Positions 22,650 through 35,256 of a stretch of 64,000 bases of DNA are shown here, piece by piece (within the stretch, counting starts at the first letter, position 1; each line of letters starts with the position of its first letter). The stretch covers positions 248,001 through 312,000 of the forward strand of contig RBKR01000008.1 of NCBI GenBank assembly GCA_004835665.1, read 5' to 3'. A program made the position numbers and the translations under genes. The notes under the pieces are model-generated. The model did not search any database. It was given only the letters and a program-made list of their open reading frames with translations, and was not told where the DNA came from. This DNA comes from Phoma sp. XZ068 (taxonomy: Eukaryota; Ascomycota; Dothideomycetes; Pleosporales; Didymellaceae).

Positions 22650-24217
22650 TTGCGTTGCTTGTATGCATTGTGTTGCATTGCAGTGGCGCTTTGCAGTTCG
22701 TCTTGTTGGATATATACCCTTTCCTTCCTTTCTCGCATCACATGCCTTCTTTTCAATTAGTTTTTTCGTTTGGCGGCATCCCGCGGTTCTTTTGGATTTG
22801 GATTTGGATTTGCATCAGCTTCGGCTTGACTTTGAATTTTTCCGCGTAAAAAGCGACGTTATCATGACCGGCGCTAGTTTTATTTCTGGGCACACTTTCT
22901 TGGATATCCCCCGATTTTTATATTCGGAATCGGTTGGATACTTCATCTTCTTCTTGCTTTTCTGGTCTGCGCTTGTTACGCTTTTTCCGCATCGCTGTGC
23001 TGCTAGCATTGTCTGCGCTCGCATCGTCTGCATACGTGCATGTGCCGTGTCAAATGTCAAATACCCGTCTCCTTTGTACATATACACCAGTCTGTCAGAA
23101 AGTTGGTTACGATCGTGCGATTGCACGGGCTGTTCGTACAGCGAGATATTGAATGATATTATGTCTCTGCATCTACTTCCATCCAGTCTCGGTGGTTCCC
23201 GTGAAGATATGTATGTGTGTGTGAACCTTGGATTTATTTGCCTCGATATGTTGATGAATTTATATTATTGGTTAGTTCATTTCATTTCCCTTCCCTTCTA
23301 CCTCCCCTCCCCTCCCCTCCCCTCCCCTCATCTTACTCGATTAGTTAAATAACCAGCCCTCCTCCACCCATCCTTCCTTTCTATCCTACTACTACCTCCT
23401 AGCTTCCTCTTCCTCTTCCTATCCACCACTTTAGTACCCTGGAATCAATCAGCATGTCAAGCTCCGAGGTATATCTAACTTCACCTCTACTCCCTTCCCA
23501 GCCATACCCCCCTTCCCCCAAATAAAGTTAACACAGCTTCGAGCCGCGCATTTCACCGTAGCAAGCTAACGCGATATCGGTACGCCCTTACAGCCATCGA
23601 GTAGGGCTGTAGATGTGTTTTTATTGTGGATAATCAGAGTTTCAGGATGAGGTGATTTAGAAGTTAAATTTGTAGATTTTGTAGTTTGAGTATTATTCAC
23701 GGGTTAGAATAATTCACGGTTTAATAGTAGGATAGGGTACGGTACGGCAGGGTCTACAAAGGCGGCGAGTCTACAACATCTATAATATATGTGTAGGAAA
23801 AATGGCTGGAAAGTTAGGTGACGATCGTGAAGTAGTATACTTTATATTTGTTGGGAAAGTAGGGTGGATGATGTGCTAGCTCTAGTATAGGCGATAGGTT
23901 GGTCCGTGTTTTGATTCAGTGCAGAGAGGCTGCTTTTGGATAGGCGCGGTGGGTAGGGAATGTGGGATAGGGTTGAGACTGGTTTGGGAATATACGAGGG
24001 TGCGAGGGAGGTTTGGAGTGGGGGTGTTTGTTCGAAGTGGATGCCAAGAGGTAGGAGACATGGTGGAGAAGTGTATCACACACAGCGCATCAGTCGCAAA
24101 ATGAAAGCAAAGAAACGAGAAGAGAAGAGAGGAAAGACCACTTTATTTCCTCGATCAAACACCCCACAATCGCTAGACACTACCTTACACTACACCATCA
24201 CCTACTTCCTGTACAAT
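22650..24217. other. Convergent intergenic stretch of 1.6 kb
   Basis: It separates the 3' ends of MPS1 and CFT1. It is T- and pyrimidine-rich on the plus strand in the first half and AT-rich near 23600-23850. ORFs here lack domains and good starts. Confidence 0.6.
23301..23329. repeat. (CCTCC)n pyrimidine microsatellite
   Basis: About six CCTCC units in the plus strand, in an otherwise T/C-rich intergenic stretch downstream of MPS1. Confidence 0.85.
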
Positions 24218-27200
24218 TCACCTCCCCCTCCCACCAAACACACCCCACCCACCAAGCACCTCCCTCTCCCCCCAAAACACCCACTCATCAGCCCCAACCT
24301 TACTCAACCCCTCTCTCCTCTTCCATTCGCCCAACTCACCCCATCGCATAAGCAAATTCCCATCCACCATCCCGCGCCCCACACCGCCAGCATCCCACCC
24401 GCCCTCCTCATCATCACTCGCGCGGAAAGCCTTGGGATTAAGTCCGCACGCGGCGTCCAGCGCGTTAGCCAGGAAGGCACTTAGCCCGGAGAGACGGCGG
24501 TAGTTGGATTCGGAGAGGGGCGTGATGAGGGCGATGGTGCCGGATTGTGTAGTGTGTAGGATTTGATGGATGGTTTGTTCGGATGGGGGGGATTCCATGT
24601 CGACATCCTCGTCGTAAGGGGTTGCGGTGCCGAATTCAGAGGTTGCGGGCATTTTGAGGGAGGAGGTGAGGAGGGTGAGCGAGGTGGGGAAGTGGGCGGT
24701 GTGGAAGGTGGATTTGTGGAGGAGGCGGCTTCCGCCTGCGGATTTGGGGTCTGTTGTAAGGATTAGTATGGTGGGATGTATTATGGTGGGTGATGGGTGG
24801 GAGACGTACTCTCGGGGTCGTATTGGAGGACTTGTAGGTTCATGTCTGCGTCTGCGACGATGATGTGGAGTTGTTCTTCGAAGGGAAGAAATTCGGTTGC
24901 GATGCATTCGAGGTGGTGTTTGCTGCGGCCGAAGAGCATCATCTTGTATGGCTCTTCCTGTTCCATGTGTCAGCACTTTCGCTTGAATCATTTTGAACCG
25001 ACTTACAGTGTAGCCAGTGAACCAAACGCCCTTGAACGCGTCACCCATCAGGAGCATACCAGTATTGGGTAAATTCTTCAGTGTGGTGACGTAGCACTGC
25101 ATATCCATGAAAGCGACTGGCAGGAGGGTGCCGTCCTCCTTCAGACCTCTCACCATACATTTCTGGCCCTGTGCCATGATGAGGAAGCCCTGGGTGCCGA
25201 GCTCCGAGACGGCGGACACTGCACCCTTGACCTCGTCCTTCACAATAAGCTTCAAGCGTTTGTTTGTTTCTGGTCGCTCCGGATCAGGGACGACATTGAT
25301 CACTTCAAAAATGCGGATGTTTCCCTTCGTTGCGAGGTCTTCACCGTGGACAATGGATGTTCCCACGGCGATGAGGTCTTTGCGTTGGTGGGTGGTTTCT
25401 GACACTTCCAGATTGAGGGTCTTGATGCACAACACAACTTCTTGTGGGTCGAGTATGTGGCTGTCAATCTCTGTCCATGTCTTCTCGTCAATCACTTTCA
25501 ATACACCACGCTCGACATGTGGCTTGAATGCGGTGTCTTCTTTTGGCAGCGCTTCATGGTATGTGTCGTCGGGATTAAGAGCAAATTCTTCAAGATGCCC
25601 TGTACCTACGATGTAGAGCCCTTTCGGATGGTAAGTGAAGGTTTGCACCTCGGAACCAAATGGCAGCTGCCGTGTAGCCCAGCCAAGGTGTCCAAAATGT
25701 GTCTGTGTGGGCAACTGAGAGATGCGGAGAGTGCCAGTGGTGTCTAGATATGCAAAGCCACGTTGGCACGACGAAGTGTGGAAGCGCGTTAGGCCCTTGA
25801 CAGCCTTGCCGCTCATTCCAATGACACGAGGCGCACTTGATGATTCTTTGAAGATGAACGCTGGTGACGATCCGCGCTGGAAGACAGTGCTGTAGCCGCA
25901 GATGTTGTCCAGTGCAAGGAGGGTGCTTTCGATCTTGACTTCCTCCGAGGCGTCGTCTACCTCTTCGGAGAATCTGGGAACGTGTTGTTGAGACAACTTG
26001 ACCCATCTGAGGTTCTTTGTCCACAGCTCGGTTGAAGATCGTGCTGGCGCATGGAAGGCTTTGTAGATGACGAGGTCGTCGTTGGAGGTTCGAATCTAGC
26101 GGATTAGCGAGCGTCTCGAGTTTGCTTATAGAGACTTACGATAAGATGCGGTGACCTTGTGGTGGCGTCGCCAAGATCAGCGGCGAGGATTTCGGTGATG
26201 GTAGCTTTGGCTGCACTGCGACGAGGCACATAATCTACAGTCAGCACAGGCGGCAAGAAACCAAGGCCTTCTGCGACGTAGCTCGGCTTCTCAAGCTCCG
26301 ACATGGCGAATACGTGAAGGCCGCCTTCTGGTGTCAACAGGAAGGCGAAAACCTCGGTGAACGTAGACGACCTGAAGAGCGATGCTGACAGCCACTTGGT
26401 CGAAGACAGCCCAGTGGCCTCGACATCTTCCAGTTCGCCATCGCCGCTGGCTTTGAAAATCTTGACGCTAGAGTCCTCACGCAGGATCAGCAAGTACGGG
26501 TCGGCGAAGCTCGCGTTGATGATGCGGAGTTCATCGCCACTCTCTTCGTCTTCCATAGGAAGAATCTGGTCCATGTTGAGTTCTGAGTTTTGTCAATAAT
26601 TGTTCACTGGCTTTGATGTGGTAGCTTACCAGAGTCGTAGGTTCGAACCTCGGTGCGCATGACCTGCACCACTTTGGTGCCGCGTGCAAGCACACCGACA
26701 CTTAAAGTTGACCCCTCCTCGCGCTCGAAGTCGCCCTTGTCGGTAGCAGTGAGCTCGTTTCCGTTCACTTCGTACACAGTGGTAATCTCATTACCATCCT
26801 CACCAGCTCGACATACCACCAAGTACTGGTCGTAGTCGACATCAGACGACATGTTGGCTTCAGTGTCTTCGCCAAACGCAGCAGAGACGCCCTGAGGTAC
26901 GGCCTTCTTGGCGTGTACAGCCCATAAGCCCTTCGCCGACTCCAGCTCAGTCTGCGCCAGCTTAACGGGGTGCAATTCACGGTTCAGGATGGTGATGGCG
27001 CCTGCAGCACCCCGGCCAGTGGATGCTACAATTTCGCCTTTGTTGAGTGAGTCTGTGTCTTTGCCAGGATGCAGGACAACTTCGTTGATGGGGGCTATGC
27101 TCGGCAGAATGTCGTGTATCCTGAATGTGTAAGACCCAGGTGCTGATGGCTCTGCTGCAGCCGATGTGATCTTCTTCACAGCTGGCGCTGTGTCGTTGTA

Positions 27201-28616
27201 GAGATCATCGTCCAGATCGTCCACGTCGTCTTCCGTGTCAGACATGTCCTCGTCCTGGTCGAGGCCGGCGTCTGACTGCTTTCGTCGTAGTTGGTTTGCG
27301 GTGCCTGTCCAGCCCAGCAGTGCAGACTCGCCATCCTCGCTGCCAACAAACAAACGTCCTCGGCCTAAGCTCGTAGCGCACGAAGCGCCTATTTTGAGAA
27401 CGTGACCGCCATGCTCCTCGTCAACAGGCTGCACAGTCATTCCAGATACTGTGCGTCCGTCCAGGGTGAAGGTCAAGATCAGCAGTCGTCCATTGTTCAG
27501 CACAAAGAGGACATCGCCAGTCTCCTGGGACAACAGCTCGATGGTGCAGCCCTCGAGACGCAGTGCCAGATCAGACTGATCACTTAGTGGGAAAGATGAG
27601 CAGACCTTGGCGAACTCGTTCACAGCAACGCCATTCGTCTTGCCGGCTTGGTCTACGTGTATGACTTCGTTCCCTCCAACCAGCAGAGCTCCGCCAATGG
27701 GGTGCGGCAGGGGCACTACCCGGTTGACATCGTAGGGCAGGCCCGTGACCGACAGCAGGGTGGTGGAGGCCTTGTGTTCGAGATCGAGGGTGAAGACGGT
27801 GTAGGTGAGGATGTCCTTGCGGTAGGCGAGCAGCGACGGGGCGGTGGCTTGCGAGGCGGCAATGACGCCAAAGGTGGGCTCGCGGTACTCGTGCAGGAAG
27901 GCGAGGTGGACGGGGTGGGTGAGGGTGGGGTCGAGGTTGGTGAGGGGCAGCACGAAGGAGCTCGAGTAGGGGGTGGCGTGCTCGGGGTCGGTGCTGGCTG
28001 GGTCCTTGTTCTTCCTCTCGTCGTCCGAGTCGTAGTCGTCCTCGGCCAGGTCGCGCTGGCGGAAGGGCAGAATGGCGAGGTTGTGGGCGCCGAACTTGAG
28101 GGCGGCGCATCTGTGGCTGGGGTCGGCGGTGAGGAAGTTGTGCGTGTCTTTCAGCTCAGCAGTCCACGGGGCAAGGCCAGGCAAGTCGGGGTTCTCATAG
28201 TAGTGTATTGATATTGTATGGAGGTTGTAGCTCTCCGGGTCCCACTCCACCAAGCTCAGCTTTGCGTCCCTGAACGCGACCAGCAGCGCCTCCGCCTTTG
28301 ACTTTGTGTTGAGCGCCTTGATGCGCGCGAGCGAGATGACGGTGCCGGCGAGGGGGAACTCGCCCAGCAGCACCAGCTTGGACGTGTTCTCGGTGCGCTG
28401 CACCTGCACGTCGGCGGCCTCGGTGTCGAGGTTCGCGGCGGCATGCTCGGCGCCGTCCTCGCCGGGCTTCACCTCGGTGACGGTGGAGCGCAGCTCGAAG
28501 ACCTGCAGCAGCGAGTTCTTCGCGACGACGAGGTTGGTCGCGCGCGCCGACACAAACGGCAGGGTGACGGCATGGCTGACGGCCGTCGGCGGCGCCAGCT
28601 CAGTGTAGCATTGCAT
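24218..28616 (-). CDS. CFT1: Cleavage/polyadenylation factor subunit Cft1 (CPSF160)
   Basis: Five exons: 28616-26630, 26582-26140, 26095-25007, 24957-24810 and 24750-24218. Introns are 47, 44, 49 and 59 bp. The product has 1399 residues, the usual Cft1 size. The start MQCYTELAPPTAVSHAVTLP and the LARIKALNTKSKAEALLVAF and KLSLVEWDPESYNLHTISIH blocks are the MMS1/CPSF_A-type N terminus. The C-terminal CPSF_A region includes VDYVPRR, GNIRIFEVINVVPDPERPET, VGTSIVHGEDLATKGNIRIF and the RSKHHLECIATEFLPFEEQL block. Cft1 is a beta-propeller scaffold of the 3'-end processing complex that helps recognise the poly(A) signal. An acidic insert (about residues 450-470) lies between propellers. The gene is divergent from LMBD1 across 353 bp. 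Confidence 0.93.
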
Positions 28617-28899
28617 TGGAGGCGTGAGGCGCTATGTCCCTCGTCCTGCTGCACCCAGAAGTGTAGACGGCGAGTACGGGGAGTCGCGATGTGGTCGTGT
28701 CGCATCGAAGCTGCCGCCAAGCCATGTCTACTAGCGCGTTGTTGGAGCTCTGATGCGCGCGGCTGTCGATCCCGCGGCCCTGCAGAGCTAAGAACGTCAT
28801 CCTGCCTCTCCGCAGAACAAGGCCGCAGCCAAAGCGCCGTCACAGTTCACCGTCGCAGTCGCAGGCCTGTGCACCTTGTCTTACACCACGCGGAACTGT

Positions 28900-28960
28900 C
28901 ATTGACGCACTACACACTGCACTGCCATTGACGCACCACACACTGCACTGCCATTGACGC
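28900..28960. repeat. 26-bp tandem repeat in the CFT1/LMBD1 divergent promoter
   Basis: Two nearly perfect copies at 28900-28925 and 28926-28951 start with CATTGACGCAC and end with ACACTGCACTGC. A 9-base partial third copy follows. The array ends 10 bp before the LMBD1 start codon, so it probably lies in the 5' untranslated region. Confidence 0.85.
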
Positions 28961-28969
28961 CGCAGCACC

Positions 28970-30804
28970 ATGGCGCTCATCCAAACCAGCCTCATCTGGG
29001 TCGCCTACGCCGTTGCGATCGCCCTCCTGCTGGCCATAGCCTCCGTCTTCGTCTTCGTCTACCAGACACCCCGCGACCGCGCTGCCTCGGTCACCATCGT
29101 GTGCATCTTCACCACCCTCGCCCTGCTCGCGACTGTGCTCCTCATTCCTGTCGACGTCGCCCTCGTTTCGTCCACCAGCCGCTCCAGCTTAGGCCGCAAG
29201 AAGGACTGGGCTACTCCCGAGAAAGTCCACGACATCACGCACACCCTGCAGATTGTCTACTACCTGCTCTACTCGCTCGATGCCGTTCTCTGCCTGCTCG
29301 TCGTTCCCTTCACCTACTTCTACCACGAGGAGTACGACGAAGACGCTGCTGAGCATGGCGAACAGACGGTAGGACAGCGCATCTTGGGCGCCCTGAAGTA
29401 CACCATTGCCTTCCTCGTCTTCGTCGTCATCATCTTCCTCGTCGGCTTCTTCGTTCCCTTCGCCAAGCAGGCAAAGCACGACAAGGATCTGGACCTCGAC
29501 TTCTTCAAGCACCTGCTCGCCGAGAACCGTAAGCCACACCCCCGTCACAGTACTTTCAAACACTAATCTTGTCAGATGGCGAGCGTGCACTTTCCTTTGC
29601 CCTCGGACTCCTCATGACGATTGGAACCATCCTCTTCGTCCTCTACACCGGCGCTGGCATGGCCCTCCTCCCCGTCGCCATGATCAAGTCCGCACCCTCC
29701 ATCTCCGCACCCACCCTCGCTGCCAACACCGCTTCGCAGCTTGAGGCCAACCGCGAGCGCCAGAGGCAGCTCGAAGGCCGCGCCGAGGGTCGCCAGAACG
29801 GCCTCGATGCTCGGGACAGGCGTGAACTGGAGGCTCTCAACCGCGAGGAGCGCACCCTCATCCGCCGCGAGCGTCTGGCTGCCGAGTCTAGCGGCGAGGA
29901 CCGACACTTCATCGTCAAGACCTGGCTCAAGATTGAGGCCATCTTCCGTCCTCTCAAGCTTCTCGGTGGACTGATCCTGATGGTATTCGCTCTTTTCATC
30001 TTCACCAGTATGCTCATCACCGGCATCGACAAGGCCAAGAACTCCATCTGCGGCGCCCACTGCGGCTACATTCTCGCCCAGATCAACATCTTCCAGCCGT
30101 TGAACTGGATTCTTGTCAAGTCCTCCAAGGTCTTCCCCATCGACTACGTCCTGTTCCTGCTCCTCACTCTCTTCCTCTTCTCCGCCTCTGTCGTCGGTAT
30201 CGCCACAGCCGGCATCCGCTTCCTCTGGCTCACCATCTTCAAGATCCGCAAGGGCCACACCTCCCCCCAAGCCCTGCTCATGGCTACTGTACTTCTCACT
30301 CTCATCGTTCTGGCCATCAACTACTCCGTTGCCATGGTCGTTGCGCCCCAGTACGCCACCTTTGGCCCGCAGACCTACTGCGACCTCCCGGTGAACCACA
30401 AGGGCGACCAACCCGACTGCTCTGAGCACACAGAGGCCATCAAGCCCTGTTCCGAGCTAGCCGACAACCCCGTCGCGCAAGACGTCTGCACACCCTCAGT
30501 CCTCAGCACCTTCATCAACCGCGTCACCATCAACTTCCCCTTCTTCGGCATCGTCATGTTCTGGGCCCAATTCGCCTTCCTAGCCGTCTACCTCGTCGTC
30601 TTCCTCACGACCCTCTTCCGCGTCCCGAAACTCGACCAGGAGCAGCTCGACCGCGATCTTGAGGAGGAAGAGGAAGAGGGTCTGCTTGCCAGCACCGGCC
30701 GCAGGTTCGGCGCTACATGGCAGGACATCACCGGGCGATCTAAGAACTACGGCGCCGCCGAGACGAGAAACGGAGGTCGCAGCGGTGACGCAGATGGCGC
30801 GTAA
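28970..30804 (+). CDS. LMBR1-like membrane protein, lysosomal cobalamin transporter type (LMBD1)
   Basis: Exons 28970-29528 and 29576-30804, intron 47 bp (GTAAGC...GTCAG), give 595 residues. About nine hydrophobic segments are visible, beginning IWVAYAVAIALLLAIASVFV, then VTIVCIFTTLALLATVLLIP. A charged cytosolic loop with repeated Arg/Glu (ANRERQRQLEGRAEGRQ) sits between segments 5 and 6. The later segments include GGLILMVFALFIFTSMLITG and YVLFLLLTLFLFSASVVGIA. Conserved family motifs are PVDVALVSST, YYLLYSLDAVLCLLVVPFTY and GHTSPQALLMA. The C-terminal tail is acidic. Animal LMBD1 exports cobalamin from lysosomes; fungal members carry that name by homology only, and many fungi do not use cobalamin, so the substrate here is open. 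Confidence 0.88.
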
Positions 30805-31358
30805 GCGCTTTGTCTCGATTCGTGGGTTGAAAATTGTTTCTTCTTCGTGGAGACGCGTGTCTTCTGTTGTTAGTACATGATGATTGTGCCTGTTGTTTTT
30901 GTAGTCGTTGTTTGATTAGGGTGGTGGATATATGCTATGATACCTCATGTTTGGCGTTGTGAATTTTTTTTTTTTTGGGTTGGGGGAGATTGAAAAATGC
31001 AAAAGGTACTTGAATAAGTCTTCGCTGCCACGCTGCAGTTCTACTTCACACCCTTCTCACGTTATAGCTAGCGAGCGTCACACTGTTGAATGACCCTGAA
31101 GGTTTATGTGTTACGGTATTCTAGGGGTTATTCATGGATGAGCACGGTCTGGGAAGCATGTCTCTTGAAAAAGACTTCCTTGCTACCATTCCTCACCATC
31201 GCTCCTCGTACGCTCCTGGAGTGAATTATGCAAAACGGACGTCCCGACGCAGAACTTTGCATAGATGTCACATCAATCAGTTCAGTTTAGATCATTAATA
31301 TGTCATTCAACATTACATCCTATCGTTCCATATTCATCCCCCATTTTTGCACTTTTAA
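30805..31358. other. Convergent intergenic stretch with a T13 run
   Basis: 554 bp between the 3' ends of the LMBD1 and choice-of-anchor B genes. A T13 run lies at 30964-30976. Nothing else is seen. Confidence 0.6.
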
Positions 31359-32932
31359 TTAGTAAACACTCCTCTTCCCCCCCTTGCTCTTTCCGCCGAA
31401 ACCCGGTCCCTTACCACCGCCGCGGCCCTTGTCGATCTTGACAATGAACACACCGCGCTCAATAGTGTTGACAAGGATGTACCCAGACGGGAACAAGAAG
31501 TGAGACCATGTACCCACGAACGCGACTGTGCCCTCGCCCGCGTCGTCCTCGGGGTAGATGTCGAAGAAGGCTTCGACGGTGACGCCGGCGCCGGTGGGAT
31601 CTTTCTTGATGGAGCGGACGTCGTGGACCCAGATGCCGTTGCCGTAGTTGGATTGGTAGGCGAGGCCGTCGACGATGTAGAGGTTGTGGTCGATGCCCTT
31701 CTTGTCTGTGGCGAAGAAGTGGCCGGTGTACTTGGGGTTCTTGAGGTCTGTGAGGTCGGCGATGTGAGTTACCGGGCGGCCCGAAGCGGCGGGACCGGCC
31801 TTGTTCTGCTCGTCGAGCTCGTCGTTAAAGAGGATGTATTGGTGCCAGTTGCGCTCGGTCCACCAGCCCTGGTGCACGTACGAGGCGCCGGGGTAGGTGA
31901 GCTTGGAGAGAACTTCGGAGGCGGGCTTGCCGTCCTTGGAGGTCGAGTCGTAGATGGTGACAGTGTCCTCGTTGTAGCCAATGCAGATGTTGCGGCCGCG
32001 GAAACGGCGGTCAGGGCCGTTGTATGTGACGCACTGGGCGTCGTGGACGTAGCCGTCCTGGCTGGCACAGCCGGGGGTGGAGGGCTTGGTGGGGTCCTTG
32101 AGGTCAATGTACTGGAGACCGGCGCCGCAGGTCTGGTTACGGGGCTGAGCGCCGACAGCAATGGCGTACTCGTTGTCCCAGTCGATGACGATGTTGTGGG
32201 TGCGACCGATGGGGAGGGTGTCGCTGAAGAGACCGGTAAGGTCCTTCTGGGTGTCAAAGACCTTGGGGTTCTTGGGGTCAAGAGTCAAGAGCTTGTTCAG
32301 GTCGAAGACCTGAACGTTGTGGCCAACGGCTTCCGAGCCGATGATAACGTAGTCGTTCAGGACTCGGATCTCACGCCATCGCGAACCGATGGGGTCCTGA
32401 GCGGGCAAACGGCCAAGGTACTCGATCTTGCCCTTCTTGGTGACCTCAATGAAGGCAGCACCGCTGAACTGGCCAATGATACCGAACTCACGTCCGTTCT
32501 TGGCAGTCCATCCCCAGGAAGAAGATCCACGTCCTTCAGGGCCACCAATGTCGGCGTGGTTGGCGAAGTCGTAGAGGTCGATGTTGTTGCAACGGAAAGT
32601 CTGGTTGGCATTTCCCTGCTCGACAATTGCAAGACCCTTCTTGCACTCAACCTTCTCTTTCTTGCCAAACTTGACTGCTGCGTAGTTCTTCCACGACGGC
32701 CAGAGTTTGGTGTCGTTGGCAGCAGTGCGCAGCTCCTCGTCATGTGCCCATTGGTCCTGGAGTACGTCAGTACATTTTTCTTGGTTATGTGTTCACTGAT
32801 AGAGTGGGGAAAGCATACAGTCTTGAGCTTCATCAAGTGGTTGTGAACAGCACCCGATGCGTACTCCTGGGCAGAGTACGCCGCAGCGTTAACCGCAACG
32901 GGCAATGCGAGAGAAGCCAGAGAGAACTTCAT
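31359..32932 (-). CDS. Secreted choice-of-anchor B domain protein
   Basis: Exons 32932-32819 and 32756-31359, intron 62 bp (GTATGC...TCCAG), give 503 residues. Residues 1-18 (MKFSLASLALPVAVNAAA) form a signal peptide. The mature part has beta-propeller-like LVIVD-type repeats: IGGPEGRGSSSWGWTAKNGR, FGIIGQFSGAAFIEVTKKGK, IEYLGRLPAQ, then SRWREIRVLNDYVIIGSEAV, RTHNIVIDWDNEYAIAVG, SYVHQGWWTERNWHQYILFN and SGYILVNTIERGVFIVKIDK. These match the choice-of-anchor B family, which occurs in bacteria and in secreted fungal proteins. Function is unknown. The tail is Gly/Lys-rich (GRGGGKGPGFGGKSKGGK). No GPI signal is seen. Confidence 0.85.
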
Positions 32933-33002
32933 CTTGGCGGCAGATGCAACGGAGTTGGATTGAGCAAGAATGAGCAGATTGTCTCACGACGCCGCATGTC
33001 AG

Positions 33003-33010
33003 TATTTATA
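33003..33010 (-). promoter_or_regulatory. TATA box of the choice-of-anchor B gene
   Basis: TATAAATA on the minus strand about 70 bp upstream of the start codon at 32932. The spacing fits a regulated RNA polymerase II promoter with a short leader. Confidence 0.55.
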
Positions 33011-34601
33011 CAGCATTGCCTCGCTGCTTCGATCCAATTTCTTCGCGCTGCATCGTTGTCCAGCAGCTCGTCCACTGCGTACCGTCTTGGTAGTCGACCA
33101 TCGGTCCTGGGCACACGTGCATACTTGGCGTACTACCCCAGTTGGAGAAGGTGAGATCACCACCAAACTTAACCCTTCAGGCAGGTGGAATCTCTAGCTT
33201 CCATATGCTGTACACTCGCCACAGCAACACACCCGTGATAACGACTTGCGCCATTTGACGCTATCACTCGGCGTCTTGGCCAGCATCGTCGCGCAGCATG
33301 GTGCAGGTCCGAGTAGCTCCATACGATCCCTCCGAGAGCGAGCCAAGACGACGCAGATTAGCCGTCTAGAAATAGGCGCGGAGCAAGCACTCGCTGCAGA
33401 ACCAAGACCTCTTCGATAGGTGCTCATGCGAGCCCGTTGGGATACCGGGTGCGCGGGACTGAACGACTGGAGATGAAGCAGGTGGCAATGTTGTTGGAGG
33501 AGGGTCGCGGAGATGAAGTCAAGAAGTGATCGTCATTGCAGTTCACTTGACTGGGACTCGGAAAGAGCACCGCTCCCGCCAAGACCTCTTCGTTTTGCGG
33601 GGGCGGAACACCATCCACGACTGACTTTAGTTCCTGTACAACTACACCGACCCAACCGTTGCCAACCGAGGTGGCCTTGTGCGCCTGCCTAAAAGACAAT
33701 CGCGTCAAGGCAACCGAAATCAAGGTGCACGGACCGAGAGCAGGCCATCTTGTCACCCATGCTTTGTTGGCACGTTCCCGTATGAAATAGCAATGTAGTG
33801 CAACCTGGACTTTGATCGAACTCGAGTAATATCCTGCGGGGAGCTTAGGTTAATGCAGTGTAAGGTAAAACTCTTCTACAACTGATCCAGGAAACAGCAT
33901 GATGGGTCATTTAGGCGAGAGTTATTCTCAACAAAATCACGAATACGCTGCAGGAATTTCGAAAGAAGGGCGCCAGGCCTTCAGTTGTAGTCACCGATGC
34001 TTCAGGCCACCTTGATATGAGTGGAGCTGCTCAATTGGACGATGACAGGTCCAACGTCAGCAGCAAGCAAGCATGGAGTGGAGACTTACTATAATGCTTG
34101 TTCCGTAAGGCGGGACCTTTTCAAGAGCTTCGGGTATATGCGATTGACTGTCCCGCCCTGGACAGGTTGTTGTTGCATATGGACAGAACGGACGTATTTG
34201 AAGTGGTGGTGCGTGATTGTCAGCAGGATTGAGTTCCCAAGGAGGCACCTAGAGGGAGTAGACTACGACTGTGAGAGCCCCGAGGTAGTATATTCAGCTA
34301 CGTATGGCCGAAGTAATCTCTAGCTAATCAAAGGAACTCCAACGTAAAAGACTGCTTTGTCTCGTCTCCTCGACAACATCAACCCAAGAGCCTCTGCTTA
34401 ATACGTTTATACACGCTAGTAACTTTGCATGCACTTCGCCTGGACTCGCAGGGACGCAGAAAGGTGACATGTCATGATCAAATCCAGATGCGCTTGGTAT
34501 TACCAGCGTCAACAAATATATGTCTGTCATCCGAACCTGATGTAACAGACTAGTAATTCAAGAGCCAATGCTGTGCTTTAAACACGCACAAATCACCTCG
34601 C
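33011..34601. other. Gene-free stretch of 1.6 kb
   Basis: The ORFs here are short, mostly open at non-ATG codons and carry no domain I recognise. The stretch marks the change from housekeeping genes to an accessory-like region. Confidence 0.5.
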
Positions 34602-35256
34602 TCAGTACCCGCGCCTCAGAACAATATCCACGTGGACACCAGGATGCCCCTCCTCCACCAATTTGCGCAACTTGGCCAACGCCTTCACTTTCGCAGCCTT
34701 TGTCTGCTCTTCATCGCTACTCCAACCCCACCTCTGCAGAGCAACTTCGACTTCAATGCGCTTCAAGCCCTCCAACTTCCATGGTCCCATATTTGGCGTA
34801 TCCATCCAGAAGATTGGGCTCACAACCAGGCCCTGTTCGCCCTCGATGAGATAACTGCGCTGGTAACGTTTAATGGACGTAATAGACTCACGACATTCAT
34901 CTGACAAGGACCGGATCCACTCGCGCAAGTGGCCATTGTGGCGGCCTTCAAAGGTGTTGTAGAGGTAAGGGAAGCGGTGGGCCTCAGCATAAGTCTGGCG
35001 GTTGACTTGTAAGAGAGCCAACGCATGCTTGAAGGAGTTGTCTGCACGCGGCTTGTTGTGACTGCCGCCCATGTTGATTGACCACGTGTTGCCTCCTAAG
35101 GCGTATGCGTAGATCATGCTGCGGAGCTCGGCGGGGAGACTTGGGAGAGGAGATTTGGTTTGTTTTACTGAGCAACTTTCCGAGGTGAGCAGATTTCTGC
35201 GATCGGTATGACGAGACCTACTTGGATCCAGAGGTCGCGCTTTTGGGTTCAGTCAT
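34602..35256 (-). CDS. 2EXR/F-box-like short protein
   Basis: Exons 35256-35222 and 35175-34602, with a 46-bp intron (GTAGGT...GGAAAG, branch CTCAC), give 202 residues. The donor is followed by an in-frame TAG, so splicing is required to reach the main frame. The domain motif PSLPAELRSMIYAYALGG is the typical opening of fungal 2EXR/DUF7730 proteins, followed by ALLQVNRQTYAEAHRFPYLY. The rest is alpha-helical and charged, ending VHVDIVLRRGY. Such proteins form large, fast-changing families in Pezizomycotina, with no known biochemical role. The acceptor AAAG is weak, so the first exon is less certain than the second. Confidence 0.65.

Noticed and set aside
23454..23570. Mini gene starting MSSSE with a GTATAT...CACAG intron downstream of MPS1
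   Set aside because: Splicing yields only about 15 residues before a stop; no family and no further exon.
26641..26651. GTTCGAACC match to a tRNA B box on the plus strand
   Set aside because: It lies in a CFT1 exon and has no acceptor stem, A box or terminator around it.
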